Shown here: in pieces, positions 51,792-62,644 of the stretch | Position numbering within the stretch: the first letter of the stretch is position 1 | How the letters are laid out: each line of letters begins with the position of its first letter | Source of the DNA: Bemisia tabaci | Lineage: Eukaryota; Arthropoda; Insecta; Hemiptera; Aleyrodidae | Assembly: GCF_918797505.1 (NCBI RefSeq) | Contig: NC_092795.1 | Coordinates: forward strand, 6,791,434-6,855,433 | Length of the DNA: 64,000 bases | Direction of reading: 5' to 3' | Notes under the pieces: generated by a model | The model's database searches: none | What the model saw: the letters and a program-made list of their open reading frames with translations, nothing else | What the model was told of the DNA's origin: nothing | Translations under genes and position numbers: made by a program

Positions 51792-53744
51792 AAAACAGAT
51801 GCATGGAACTCCATGAGACTTTTACTGAACTTTCTTTATGACTTCACGATGCTGGAAACTAAAAAAAATCAGAAAATCCGCCGCTCTCTGAAAGTTTACT
51901 CTCTAAAATATAAATTAGCGATGGAGACTCAGAAACACCGCAACCAAGCAATGCTCTTTCCGCACCCAGCGCCTCGATTATGACTCGGACTACGGCCCTA
52001 AATACCGTCTCCGGAACCCGACTGCTTTTGGCAACAGGGCACTCGGTGTCAAAGTTTTATTATGATGATGGATTTTTATGCATTCATACGTGTAAGTCGG
52101 AATCCGGGGATGCCGATCTCCATCCCCAATTTTGCGATTCCGGGACTCCGGCCTCCCCCCCCTTACCACCCTCCACCACCCCTCTCCCACAGCGCGCCCT
52201 AGTTCCCGGCGCGTACCCCTCGCTTTGTTTACCCACGGTGCCATTCTCTCACCGCCGTTTCGCGGTGGGCGATACGCGATATTGCAGCTGCCGCGGCCTT
52301 CTCCGTCTCCTCTCATCACTGTTTTATTCGCCTCCCCCTCCCTCCCCCTCCCCCCTTTATCTTATGCCGGCGCCAGTAATGAAACCCCCAAAGTGAGACT
52401 CAGCTCCCGCGATTTCGAGTCGGCAGGAATTATGCTTTTAGCCACCCACGCAACCCCGAGGGTTCCTTTTGGCTCCCCTGCATTTTGAAATTGGATCTTA
52501 ATATGGGGCTCTTTCGTTCAATTTGAGGACATTTCGCGGGATTTTTCGAAGTTTTGCGTCCCATGCAAAGAGCCTGTCAGAAAAGCATTTTTGCCTTTTT
52601 TCTGGCAAGAGCAGAACCTGAATGACATGACGTCAGGTCTTTAAGGAGGAGCGGTATCTGGTATCGTTTGACCACCCCCCTTTGAGGGAGGGTGCGGGAG
52701 CGGGAAAAAGGGACGTGGCAGGGATGAGGATGGCAAAAAACTTTAAGTCTTCGGCTTTCAATGTAGGAAAATTTTTCGAAAAAAGGGATAAAATGGAAGC
52801 TTATGCTGAGGCAATCCTATAACAAAAGTTATAGCTGGATCTCGAGGACGGTTTGGTGTTACAGTGTCGCAAACTGCTCACTGTTCATCATTTAAAATGA
52901 ACAATGCACGGGTCAAATAAAACCTTAATACCAGCTTGAAATGAGTCGGGAATGACATACGGCGTTCTTCCTAGCACGACAGCATTGCCAAGATATCAAT
53001 ACAGGGTCTCGTGTCTTTTGTCTCTAAACGCATGGCATGACTTTCCCTCTCAATTTAAATCGTAGCTCCGAATGAATCCAGGATCAGTGCTGGGATCTCG
53101 GGCGGTCCGGTCTGTCGTCCTACCTGAAACCTGGAAAAGAGTGTGGACTGGAGAGGGTACCTGGAGTGCGGCGGCGCGGCGCGGCGCGGTGTTGCAGGAG
53201 GATAGGGGCCGGTGCTACCTGCGTGCGATCCGCTTCCCATCCAGCCCGCACGTCTTTTTACCATTCCGGCGCGGCGCGGCGTACATGAAGCTGCACTCCA
53301 CTTGTCTTGACCCGGTGCAAGATTCGTGGCCGCCCGCCCGCCTCCCCCGGGAAGGTGCCGGGTGGCCCCTCAAACATAGCTGCCAATTCAAAATCCCATC
53401 CCCAATTTTTTGGGTCCCGTCTCAAAATGGAATCAGGGATGAGTAGAAATGTAATGTTGCATAAACGTTAAATTTTTAACTCTTGTTCCTTAGCAAATAT
53501 ATGATTTATACAGGGTTCCCTTCCTCCCGGGATCTATTGATTCATCACATTAATAGAAGCTTTGATAGAGTAATTTTTTTAAAAATTCAGGAAACTTAAA
53601 TATTGAAACATTTGCAAAAACTTCTCTAAAAAATGTCCAAAATTCCCCCGATGATGGATTTCCAAGATTTTTCTACAAGCCGCAAGAAATTATCGACAAG
53701 AAGGAGGGAGGAATCAAATAAATGCTAATTTGCTAAATTCTAAA
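51792..53744. other. Anonymous, partly GC-rich stretch
   Basis: 52130-52490 and 53090-53380 are GC-rich with frames of 109-138 codons on both strands, Pro/Ser/Arg-rich and without domains. A GGCGC microrepeat lies near 53170. An RF-A terminal fragment (TACGGCGTTCTTCCTAGCAC) lies near 52958. No gene called. Confidence 0.4.
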
Positions 53745-53785
53745 TTGTCTATGGCTCTGTCTATCAATCACGACAATCGGCCTGC
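53745..53785. repeat. RF-F right-end fragment
   Basis: TGTCTATGGCTCTGTCTATC then AATCACGACAATCGGCCTGC matches the RF-F right end. The left part is absent. Confidence 0.6.
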
Positions 53786-53839
53786 AGAAAGGAGACTCAG
53801 TAGATCTTCAGAAATAGAAAATTGTAGTTAGGGAATGCC

Positions 53840-53952
53840 TGCAAATTTCAAGTAAAAATACTCAAAGTTTTCCTTCTAAGAAAAGCATTTTCCACGAGTA
53901 AATTTGGCAACACTCGAAAGCACATACGGCGTTTCGCACCTCAGCACGGCAG
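53840..53952. repeat. RF-A right-arm fragment
   Basis: AAATTTGGCAACACTCGAAA then GCACATACGGCGTTTCGCAC and terminal CAGCACGGCAG. No left arm. Confidence 0.65.
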
Positions 53953-54717
53953 CGCACGGATCCAACGCTTCACTCGATTCATGAACAAGGATAAAAATAC
54001 GATTTCTGGTGATGATTTGGCAGGCGTTGGAGGGATTTGCACACTCACACAGCCTCAGCAGCACTCTTGAGGAGCCTTTGTATTGGAGTGTTGATACCGG
54101 TTCGGCCTTGGATTCATCGAGTCTGCATGACGAGACGGAGTCTCGTGGTCGCACGGCAAATAAAGAGAGGCGTCACGTCCAAGAGCGTAGCGGTCGCGGG
54201 CGGCTTTCACAGTTGGGAATTAAATAAATTGTCAAAACAATAGCCGCCGAACAATCGCGCTACGCCGAAACAGAAACGCACAAATTCACCTTCACTACTC
54301 CACCACAGCTTATGGTTCATCGGTTCCATTCTATCTGCTCATTGTCGTCTTTTCTCGGGAGGGAAAGCCCGTACTGATGCGATTTTCGTGGCCGGTTTTC
54401 AATGCCTTGTCCTCTGTTGACTGAAAATCGTGCGATTCTCTTCTTGAAAATGCTGGAAAATGTAACGGCGAGGAATATCGTTGTCACTTAGATGACATCG
54501 TTGAGTCAACGATTCATTTTTCTCGACGAGGAGTCGTATTTCCCATCAGTCATCGTAATTTTTTTTCTTTGCCTTTCAAAAACTGTGAAGTGCAGGGCTG
54601 TAAGCATTCAGGGTCGGTAACTGTCAGCACAAATCTACAAACTGCGGTAACATGAGTAGGTATACTCGCGTATTTGAATTGATTGCGCATTCAATTTACG
54701 CGCCAATCGGAGTATAG
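53953..54717. other. Anonymous stretch
   Basis: Short overlapping frames at 53876-54243 without signature. No gene recognised. Confidence 0.4.
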
Positions 54718-54721
54718 TATT

Positions 54722-54971
54722 CTGCCGTGCTAAGGAAGAACGCCGTATGTACATTCGAGAATTGTTAATTTTCCTCGTATGAAACATGCATTTGCAGAAC
54801 GTCATGCGTATTTTTTTTGAAATTTTCAGATACTTTAGATTAAACTGCATACAAAATTGTCTGGACAATTTGAAGGAAAACATTCACGATTTTCCCAGTA
54901 AATTCGTTTTTTATTTGCAGAGATATGGCAACGGCTGCAGGCTCATGCGGCGTTCTTCCTTGGCATGGTAG
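54722..54971. mobile_element. RF-A MITE with 4-bp TSD TATT
   Basis: CTGCCGTGCTAAGGAAGAAC then GCCGTATGTACATTCG at the left and TGCGGCGTTCTTCCTTGGCA then TGGTAG at the right. TATT at 54718-54721 and 54972-54975 is exact. 250 bp. Confidence 0.85.
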
Positions 54972-55209
54972 TATTGTAATTGAATGTTTTTCCACCGGGA
55001 AGAAAGTATGACACCTTTTACCGGAAGTATAGTAAGTTCTATCATTAGTATACTGAATTTGTGATTAACGCAACTACTTGATTACTGCAAAGTTCAAAGT
55101 TTCGGAAATATTCATCCAGGCGATGAGATCCCTTTTCACAGATCCAGGCACAATTATGAAGCAACCAAACTCTCTTGCATATCCTTAAGATTGAACAAGA
55201 GTTTTGACT

Positions 55210-55600
55210 CTTTTTCCGCTGAAAGAGAGATTTTTACTCAGAGTAGAAAAGTTGGAATGGGACGAAACACGTTAAACAACTATTTTGACTTTCCGAGAAG
55301 ATAAAATTGCATATCCATGAAATGAAGGAGAACGTGAACACTCTTCTGCTAACTCGGAGGCCTTAACGCAGAGTAGAAAAGTTGGATGGGTCGAAACGCG
55401 TGTTGCAACTATTTTGACTTTCCAAGAAGATAAAACTGCATATCCATGAAATGAAGGATAACGTGAACTCTCTCTCTGCTAACTCAGAGACTTTAACGCA
55501 GAGTAGAAAAGTCGGATGGGGCAAAATACGTGGTACAATTTTTTTGACTTTCCAAGAAGATAAAATTATCGCATGTCCACAAAATGAGAACATGGTTTTC
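55210..55600. repeat. Three-unit tandem repeat, 130-bp period
   Basis: The word CAGAGTAGAAAAG starts at 55239, 55369 and 55499, exactly 130 bp apart. Units also share TTTTGACTTTCC-AGAAGATAAAA, GCATATCCATGAAATGAAGG and CTGCTAACTC. Divergence is roughly uniform along the unit. Confidence 0.85.
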
Positions 55601-55726
55601 TATATCATCACAACTGCTCGGTTCTTCGGTATTCGGAATATTTAAAATAATTAAAATGAAATTTTTCCCAGATGCTCTGCCAAAAGTTCGTCATCAACTA
55701 CAGCCATCTGTTCAGTGTGATCCTAA

Positions 55727-56015
55727 AGCCCTGGATAGACGATCAAATTCCGAACCAAATCCGATCAAAGTAGACATGCTGATGACTGATGGTCACCATC
55801 TGCCATCAAATTTTGACGGGCCGCACTTATTTGTTCAAAGTAAGTTCAGAATTGAGTGCCACCATTCATCATTTTCTGCCACAGGAAACATTAATTTCTG
55901 CCAAGTTTTCATTTTAAAATGAAGCAAATCAATGAGTTTAAGACTGATGACTCTCGACACTTTGATGCTACTTTGATCGGAATTGGTTCGGGAATTTGAT
56001 CGTCTATCCAGGGTT
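55727..56015. mobile_element. RF-H-like foldback MITE with TAA TSD
   Basis: AGCCCTGGATAGACGATCAA then ATTCCGAACCAAATCCGATC at the left and GATCGGAATTGGTTCGGGAA then TTTGATCGTCTATCCAGGGT at the right. TAA at 55724-55726 and 56016-56018. It is a distinct subfamily from 1381-1659 but keeps CCTGGATA, GATCAAA and GATGGTCACCATCTGCCATC-type words. Confidence 0.8.
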
Positions 56016-56018
56016 TAA

Positions 56019-56403
56019 TGCTTTATTTTTCCTCCGGCCGCCACGAATGGCCATGTTCCCTCGTCGCTTTGCTCCTAACTATCAGTTGAAGTCGAGTACC
56101 GCTAAGAAGCGAGCTCGAACGGGGAGGATCTTCAACACCTGTCTTTGTTGCACTTGACTTCCTCGAGCTGAAGTGTGCGCTGCATCCTCTCCTCGCGCCC
56201 TCGCGTTGCGTGGGAATGCTCTCTCAACTTTGTTAATCGGCCCGCGATGGTGCTCGTTCATCTGTAGAACCTCTTAAAGTGATTTGTTTGCCTTTGCGCA
56301 CCTGCGCCAGCCCGAAATTTCCGAAGCTAAATGGACGCCTCTTCCGTCAATGTACTTCGAGCATGAGACTTGTTCCTTGTAATATCCACAGTGGACAGGG
56401 GAA
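56019..56403. other. Anonymous stretch
   Basis: No gene or repeat family recognised. Confidence 0.4.
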
Positions 56404-56621
56404 ATATCACAAGCGCTATGCGACGTTAAAAAATTTCCGCTGCCATTTTATTTTTATCCAGAGAAATTGCTGGTTGAATCTGTTCGAAAATTTCACTGAA
56501 TTTAATCGGTAGCACAAAGAAAATTCAGCAAAATTTTCGAAAAGCCTCGTTGAACAATTTCTCTTTAAAAAAGCAAAATGGCGGCGGAAATTTTAAAACA
56601 CCGCATTTCGCTTGTGATACC
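56404..56621. mobile_element. RF-Q foldback MITE
   Basis: ATATCACAAGCGCTATGCGA then CGTTAAAAAATTTCCGC at the left and GGCGGAAATTTTAAAACACC then GCATTTCGCTTGTGATACC at the right. Second copy at 63769-63989 in the same orientation. The inner AGAGAAAT/ATTTCTCT pair is conserved. Confidence 0.8.
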
Positions 56622-56652
56622 TTGGCCACAGTATTGCCATCTCTGTGCCGCT

Positions 56653-56943
56653 CTCTGATTGGTTCATCAGTTTTAGGCTATCATGGAGCTCCAAAGCTGG
56701 ACCAATGTAAACAAACTCGATCCAGAGGGGCATTATCGGGTGAGAAATGAATGATAATCATACTCAAACTTTGATTTTTGGCATGAATATCCATCAAAGT
56801 TGAAGTCCAAGCAATTTAGAAGCTGGATATTAAAAAAATTCCATCACATTCAAAATCACGTCTAGAACTTTGCAGAGCTTTGTCGCCATCTTGTTTGTTT
56901 ACATTGGTTCAACTTTGGGGCTCCATGAAGCCGACCAATCAGA
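56653..56943. repeat. Foldback element with CCAATCAGA ends
   Basis: TCTGATTGGTTCATCAGTTT then CATGGAGCTCCAAAGCTGGA and CCAATGTAAACAAA at the left, mirrored by TTTGTTTACATTGGTTCAAC, GGGGCTCCATGAAGCC and GACCAATCAGA. Arms about 60 bp, 291 bp total. Confidence 0.75.
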
Positions 56944-57598
56944 AAACGGCACACTTTTTCTGTAGTAAAAGGATTGAGATGATAATACCCTCCCTTATAC
57001 AGGTACTCTAGTTCTTTCTCAGCATGGCAGTTTAGCACGACGCGCGGCGGTGTATTGCTGCCGTGCGCTCTGTACGTCGTGCGCTTACTCTATTTTTTTC
57101 GGGAAGGAACCAGCCCACAATCTGTTGAATACGTTTAAACGAAGGAATCGTAGGTAATGAGTGCGAGGTGATAATATCCTGGAAGGTATGTGCGGGTTTC
57201 CGGGTGATCCCAGCGCGTGCTTCCGGTGCGAGCTTCTCGCTTCGTTTCCCAATGTCGTGCCACCCCCCCCCCCCCCATGATCCCCCTCGATGTGCCCCTG
57301 CCTCTCTGACCCCATCGCCGCCGTCAACGCGACGGCCCCTAACCATTTTACACGTCGCTTAGAACTAGTCCACGTCAATCTTGAGCGGGAACTCCCGATT
57401 TAGCTTGCTCCTTTTGTTCAGAATTAAAACTGAGACAAAAACGCTTCTGATTAATTACGGAGCCAGGGTTGCCGCCGGTCTGGAAATCCGGGGAAGTCAG
57501 GGAATTAGCGGTGAGCGGGAAAGTCACAGAAAGTTAGGAAATTCACACAAAAAGTCAGAGATTTTATTGCGTTCAGTGTTTAGCGTAAGTGAGTACAA
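56944..57598. other. Anonymous, C-rich in part
   Basis: A 13-C run near 57266. Overlapping frames at 57032-57378 lack domains. A stray RF-A-like terminus (CAGCATGGCAG) lies near 57021. No gene recognised. Confidence 0.4.
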
Positions 57599-57726
57599 TT
57601 GTACGTATTTCTGCCAAACGGAACTATGTGTATCATGACGTGAGCCTTGTTATGCATATATTTTTATGAGTCTCAGGGCTCATGTCTCATTGCACATAGT
57701 TCCGTTTGACAGAAATACGTCAAATT
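57599..57726. repeat. RF-G foldback MITE
   Basis: GTACGTATTTCTGCCAAACG then GAACTATGTGTATCATGACG at the left and TGCACATAGTTCCGTTTGAC then AGAAATACGTC at the right. Confidence 0.8.
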
Positions 57727-58049
57727 TAAAGGGGGAAAAAAGTAAAGAAAAATATGAGAGTTTTGTGCAACTGGCATGGGAAAGTCAGGGAATTCGAAAA
57801 TTTTGGAGTCAGAGGAAAGCAAACGTAGTCAGGGAAAAGTAAGGGAATTTGAAGATGAAGAAATTATGACACGATCTAAGTTTTTTCACTGTGTGCGCGA
57901 TGATTTAATAGGACGTGCCGTCCACTTTGTGCGTTACATGCTGCTTCGCGGATAAAAAAGAAACATTGCTTTTTATAATGGTCATAGTGAGTTCCTTGTC
58001 CCCATTTACTTCCCAGGAACCATCGTAATTACGACAAGAGAAGCAGGTG

Positions 58050-58340
58050 GGAGTCACTATCAGTTTGCCTTCAGTTTTCAGTGTAGGCAACCCGAGATCC
58101 CACGTGGCCGAATAGTGGTATCACTCTATCACGGTTGCTCGAGAAAAAAAAGCCAGAATTCCTCGACGAGCGTGTCGTGGAGAGCAGTGACTTCACCTCA
58201 CTGTCAGGCTGCCTTCAGTTTCCAGTGTAGGCAACCCCAGCTCTCACGTGGCCAAATAGTGGTATCACTTCTAGAAATCACGATTGCTCGCGGAAGAAAG
58301 CAGAAATTCGTCCAACCAGAATGTTTGGCGTATGGAGCGG
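58050..58340. repeat. Two-unit tandem repeat, 144-bp period
   Basis: GCCTTCAGTTTTCAGTGTAG at 58067 and GCCTTCAGTTTCCAGTGTAG at 58211. Both are followed by GGCAACCC, CACGTGGCC, AATAGTGGTATCACT and CGGTTGCTCG/CGATTGCTCG. CACGTG in each unit is an E-box-type palindrome. Confidence 0.8.
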
Positions 58341-58574
58341 AGACTTTACGTCGTAATTTCTAATTTTTGGGAGATATTTTGCTATTTTAAAATTTATATT
58401 CCTAAATTGCTGTATTTTTGTATCTTAGTATTTGTGAAACTTATAGCCAAAGAAGTACAGTTAATAAATTTAAAAAACGTAATTAAAATTGATTCACGTG
58501 AAAAAAGTGTTTTTTTTTAACCCAAGTGGCAGTCCGGTCCTGCTAATTCTATCCCTCATTATTTCTCGGACAAC

Positions 58575-58872
58575 TTCAACTTTGAGAATTTTTTTGAGCT
58601 ACGGGGTCTCAATTTTAGAGAAAACCAGAGGCTTTATCGTGTATCTGGCGAAATTTGGCAAAAGAAAAGGTGCTTCAGTTACAAATCCCTGTGGCATGCA
58701 AGTGCTCCATGAAAATACAATTTTGAACTTAGAGAACTTTCCTGAGCTGTCGAGTTTCAATTTCAGAGAAAATCAGAGGCTTTGTCATGTTTCCGGCGAA
58801 ATGTCTCAAAAGAAAATGTATTTCAATCACAAATCCCTGTTGCATGCAAGTGCTCCATTAAAATACAATTTT
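58575..58872. repeat. Two-unit tandem repeat, 148-bp period
   Basis: AGAGAAAACCAGAGGCTTTA and AGAGAAAATCAGAGGCTTTG start 148 bp apart. Both are followed by a CTGGCGAAAT/CCGGCGAAAT block, CACAAATCCCTGT-GCATGCA and AGTGCTCCAT-AAAATACAAT. The frame across it is repeat-derived. The AGAGAAAACCAG word resembles part of the RF-I arm. Confidence 0.8.
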
Positions 58873-59343
58873 GGCGATCGGTTCGGTTGAAGTGTTGGAG
58901 TGATCCGCGCCGGAGCAATATTGATCAGTCACACCGTCGCGTCGTTGGGGTCATTAAATCAGGAGAACGGAGTATTTGGTATGGGGCGCACGTACCCGAC
59001 TGCCGATTCGGATGGATCAGTTCGCTCCTGACGTGAATTCCCAATCAGGGCACGTCCGCCATGATCACGTCCGATCAGGCAGAGCGCATCCAGACTGACC
59101 GGCGAACCAGCCTCAAAACTCCGCAAGATGCTACGCTCGGCACTTGCATGAGTTCACGTCGTCATGCTAAAGTGATAAGTCAATACTTATGTGCATCTTA
59201 AGCGCTGATGGCCTCTGCAAAAATTAGTTTGGTCTGTACATAAACTATTCACCTCCCAGCATGTACCCCGCGAAAACATTCTGCAGCGGTGAACAAATCT
59301 CACCCCCCCCCCCCCTCCCTACTTAATTACCCAGGGATTCTAC
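58873..59343. other. Anonymous stretch
   Basis: C-run near 59288-59297. No gene recognised. Confidence 0.4.
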
Positions 59344-59523
59344 GGGGCTGTCCATGTGGAGCCATCCCCAAATTAAGTGACGCACTTTTGCACATTTTTT
59401 ACCCCCCTCCCCCCTGTCTTATTTGTAACGCTTTTGTGGAATAGATTCATATCCTTCAATGCGTAAAAACAAAAACGACTCCCCTCCCCCCTAGATCGTT
59501 ACGGAATTTTAGGGACGGCCCCT
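59344..59523. repeat. RF-O-related element
   Basis: GGGGCTGTCCATGTGGAGCC then ATCCCCAAATTAAGTGACGC at the left, GATCGTTACGGAATTTTAGG then GACGGCCCC at the right. About 180 bp, imperfect termini. Confidence 0.5.
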
Positions 59524-60229
59524 GAAGGCTTCAAGCAATTGTTTCGTCTTTTAAAAATTCTACCCCCCCCCCCCCATCGTGGATCCACCCTTCCCGTCCG
59601 CCATTAAAGAAATCTGACTCGTCCCTGACTTTCTTTGAGGACAGCCCCTAATCTGTGGCTAACCCAAAATGGGAACAGCTCAAGATAGCTCCTGAGACGA
59701 CTCAGTCTGTCAAAATTTGCCGAGGGAGATCCCCCGAACCCCCCTCCTATGCTACGGAAAACTCCCAACGCTCCTATGGTGTGTCTCTTGGTGCCCCCGA
59801 ACCCCCTTCATGAGGTATCCCTCTGCCTCTTCCCCAAGAAAAATTCCGCTCATGAATACAGCGACGAAGCTGTCTCTCTGTGAATTTTTCAGCCAAGAAG
59901 TTGGCTCGTTATTTCTAAAAAAAAAAAAAAAATGAGTCAGAGCAGACATTCGGAAACATTGCAATTGAAATATGAGTTATTCCGTCACTTCGTCGACAAG
60001 TCAATCTTCCTCAAATTTAAATCAACGCCACGTCTTCGACCTGAGAAAAATAATACATCAAAACCGTCTTGCCTCCTCACCGCAGGTGATTAAAAGGAGA
60101 ACCATCTAATCCAACGCAACGTCGAAACAAGCTGTGTAGGAGGACACGATGAACACATAGCCGGTGTTTAGGTCGCGAGCAAGAATAGTAAGTGATGAGG
60201 CAGGTCGCAGGCGCGCCGGCGTGGAGCGG
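59524..60229. other. Anonymous stretch with an A run
   Basis: C-runs near 59565 and an A run at about 59917-59933. CCCCGAACCCCC recurs near 59733 and 59796. No gene recognised. Confidence 0.4.
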
Positions 60230-60335
60230 TGCCCCGCGAGCTCCCTCCGTGACGTCAGAACTGGTTTGACCACTCAGCGCGGAGACTCAGACAATCCAGA
60301 GTTCGCAATTTCAGGAATTCTAATTTTGTGTCAGT
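60230..60335 (+). promoter_or_regulatory. Candidate promoter with CRE palindrome
   Basis: A GC-rich interval (GGCGCGCCGGCGTGGAGCGG just upstream) is followed by TGACGTCA at about 60251 inside CCGTGACGTCAGAAC, the full CRE/ATF palindrome. About 80 bp downstream lies TCAGTC (60331), which fits the arthropod initiator TCAGT. Sequence on both sides is free of the MITE families seen elsewhere. The call is inference from motif spacing; there is no TATA box in the usual place. Confidence 0.4.
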
Positions 60336-60713
60336 CGACTTGAGCGCCGCTGCCTGTACGAATGCGGCTAGTCGCGTCGCGAACTCCTCGTGTTTTTGAA
60401 AGGCCGGCTGTTGTGTTTTGAGTCTGCGCTCTCAATCACCGATCCGTTTGTTTTGTTGTCGCTGTGTTGGTGTTATCCCTTTTGTACTTCTGCCCCTTTA
60501 ATTCGTGGAAATTTGGATTGTTACACTCAGAAACTCGCTTGATTTTTCGGTGTTGTAGTGCAGTTTTTCTACGAACCCATTCGGTTTTGGAAGTGTGATT
60601 TTCTCCATCATAAATATTCTCTGACCGATCATCGCGAAGCAGCTTTTTAAATTAAATATATTTGTATCTCAACCTGTCCTTTCAGTGCATAATCTGGTGA
60701 CAAGTGTTACAGT
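60331..60713 (+). other. Candidate non-coding first exon (5' UTR)
   Basis: From the TCAGTC initiator-like motif the sequence is unique, contains many stops and no credible start codon. It ends at ACAGT followed by GTGAGT at 60714, a near-consensus splice donor. Length about 383 nt. If real, translation starts in a downstream exon beyond an intron that begins here. No acceptor or coding exon was recognised in the remaining 3.3 kb, so the gene would extend past the window. An alternative is chance occurrence in anonymous DNA. Confidence 0.35.
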
Positions 60714-60719
60714 GTGAGT

Positions 60720-62054
60720 GTCATTCCTTTTTTGAGTTTAGGTTTCATCCTTGTCTCCGATGGTAAACATTTGCTGATCAATTGGATAACCTTTTACCAG
60801 GTAAAATTCGAAAGTTTCTTGTCACCTTAGCATTTTATTGTCTCTGACATAAGTTGAAATAAATGCTCATGTGCTGATGGTTTAAACTTGTTGAGCAAAC
60901 CTAACTTTAAAGCCGTAGCATCAAACTTCGGAAGAAAGAATCTTTAATATTCTTGGGCGAGTCAGAGCCGAAAAGACTCAACTGCTCTCACCACATCGCG
61001 AAGTTTCAGCTAAAAATTTGAACCATTTATAGTTGAATTTTCCTATAAAATATTCGAGGAGTTGAGAAAGAACGTTGTAATGCTATCAGTCAGCACTGTT
61101 TCGAAATGCCCGGAGCATTTCGTCTCAGTTTATGTTATGAATATGTTGTGTTTTGACCCTGCCTCCGACAAAGACAATTTTTTACTCTCCGAATGTCGAT
61201 ATGCATGGCTGTTAGACGACTGCGAGTTACGAAAACTCCACTGGAAGTTCAACGTCTCTTTCAAATTAATTGATCATTCATTAAAGTCATTAAATGTGAT
61301 TTTCGTAAGGTCAAGGTATATGCAACGCATGATTTCGGCATGAATGTGCCTCAATTCTCAATGCGCAATGATGATCCCACTGAAGTTGAAGCTTATCTCA
61401 CCAAATTTATCAATTCATTATTATCACTGACCACCAAGTTCATTTACGTAATGTATGAGTCATCCCCAGCATTTACAGTAGCCTCATCTTTTCAATATTT
61501 TTTATTACTCCCCGGTCTTGATAGGAACTGATTCCTATCGTAATGTAGGTATATTTTCTGGTCGTAGTCACGCGGTTGTGGAGACGCAATTAAGCTCTTC
61601 TACTAACGGTAGAAAGATTTTTTAAAATTTTGATTGAATTGTCTGTCGTCTTGTTTCGGGGCCTCAGGCGGTCTGGTATACTCATGAGATCACCCATGAT
61701 ATTTCACGTAATTTTCACTTGAAATTTCTGAAAGTATCAGACATTTCATGGAAAGTAGCCCGAAATATCAAATTTTTGAAATTTCACCGGAAAATTTCAT
61801 AGCATCGCACGTGAAATTTCATCTTTGAAATTTGAATTTCAAGCTGAAATTTCAATTTGATAAGCGCAGAATTTTATTCACGATTTGAGCCGAATTATCT
61901 GAAAATGTCAAGGAACAATACTCATCACTCTCCTCAAAAATAACTCTTTGAAAATATGGCAATATTTGAATGTTCATACGGCGCCTCTCCTCAGCGAGTC
62001 AGGAAGAAAAAATTTCGGAATGAACTAAACTTGAGATTATCTTTGAATTTGAAA
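60720..62054. other. Putative intronic/anonymous sequence
   Basis: Frames of 93 and 63 codons (61062-61531) have no recognised domain. A decayed RF-A right arm (GGCAATATTTGAATGTTCAT then ACGGCG) lies at about 61955-61985. A patch rich in GAAATTTC-type words spans 61700-61870. Confidence 0.4.
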
Positions 62055-62260
62055 ATGAACAAATTTTGGAGGAGACATGACCAAATAACCTAATCTGCAA
62101 AAATACATGTATTTAGATGGTAAAAACCGCCTGATGACGGCACAAGGCGACAGATTTGCGGACATTTTAGTCTACTTTTCTGCAGTCTCCCGCATCAGAA
62201 AAAAAAAAATTATGAAAATTTCCACGAACTCAGCTCACGAAGCACTCCGATGATGCGATA
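62055..62260. repeat. RF-U repeat
   Basis: CTAATCTGCAAAAATACATG, CGCCTGATGACGGCACAAGG then CG, and CGCATCAGAAAAAAAAAAAT then TATGAAAAT match 36640-36860 in the same orientation. Confidence 0.6.
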
Positions 62261-62290
62261 CCTACAATTATTTCGTGCAAATTACCCATT

Positions 62291-62564
62291 CTGCCGCGCT
62301 GACTTAAAACGTCGTACGAGCATTCGAATGTTGCCAAATTTCCTCTCTGAATATTTGAATAATTTTCTCTTGAATAATTTTTGAAGCAAGTTATGAATAC
62401 TGTTCTTTGAAATTTTCAGACGTTTTACATCAAACGACGAACGAAATCCTCTGGAAAAAATGGAAGAGAAAAATTCTTGAATTTTTCTAAAAATTCGTGA
62501 TTTGTCGAAGGAAATTTGGCAACGACTGATGGCTCATACGGCGTTCTCCTCATTAGCACGGCAG
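62291..62564. mobile_element. RF-A MITE with 4-bp TSD CATT
   Basis: CTGCCGCGCTGACTTAAAAC then GTCGTACGAGCATTCG at the left and TACGGCGTTCTCCTCATTAG then CACGGCAG at the right. CATT at 62287-62290 and 62565-62568 is exact. 274 bp. Confidence 0.85.
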
Positions 62565-62644
62565 CATTTTGAATTGTGTAGAAAACTCAATTTTTAAATA
62601 TTTCTGGTCGTTTCTCTCCTCAGTAATGCTGGAATCACACGTTG

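Noticed and set aside
52130..52490. Overlapping GC-rich frames of 109-138 codons
   Set aside because: Open in several frames on both strands, Pro/Ser/Arg-rich, no domain, no splice or initiator context.
58489..58890. 133-codon plus-strand frame
   Set aside because: It spans the 148-bp tandem repeat, with internal repetition reflecting DNA duplication rather than a protein family.
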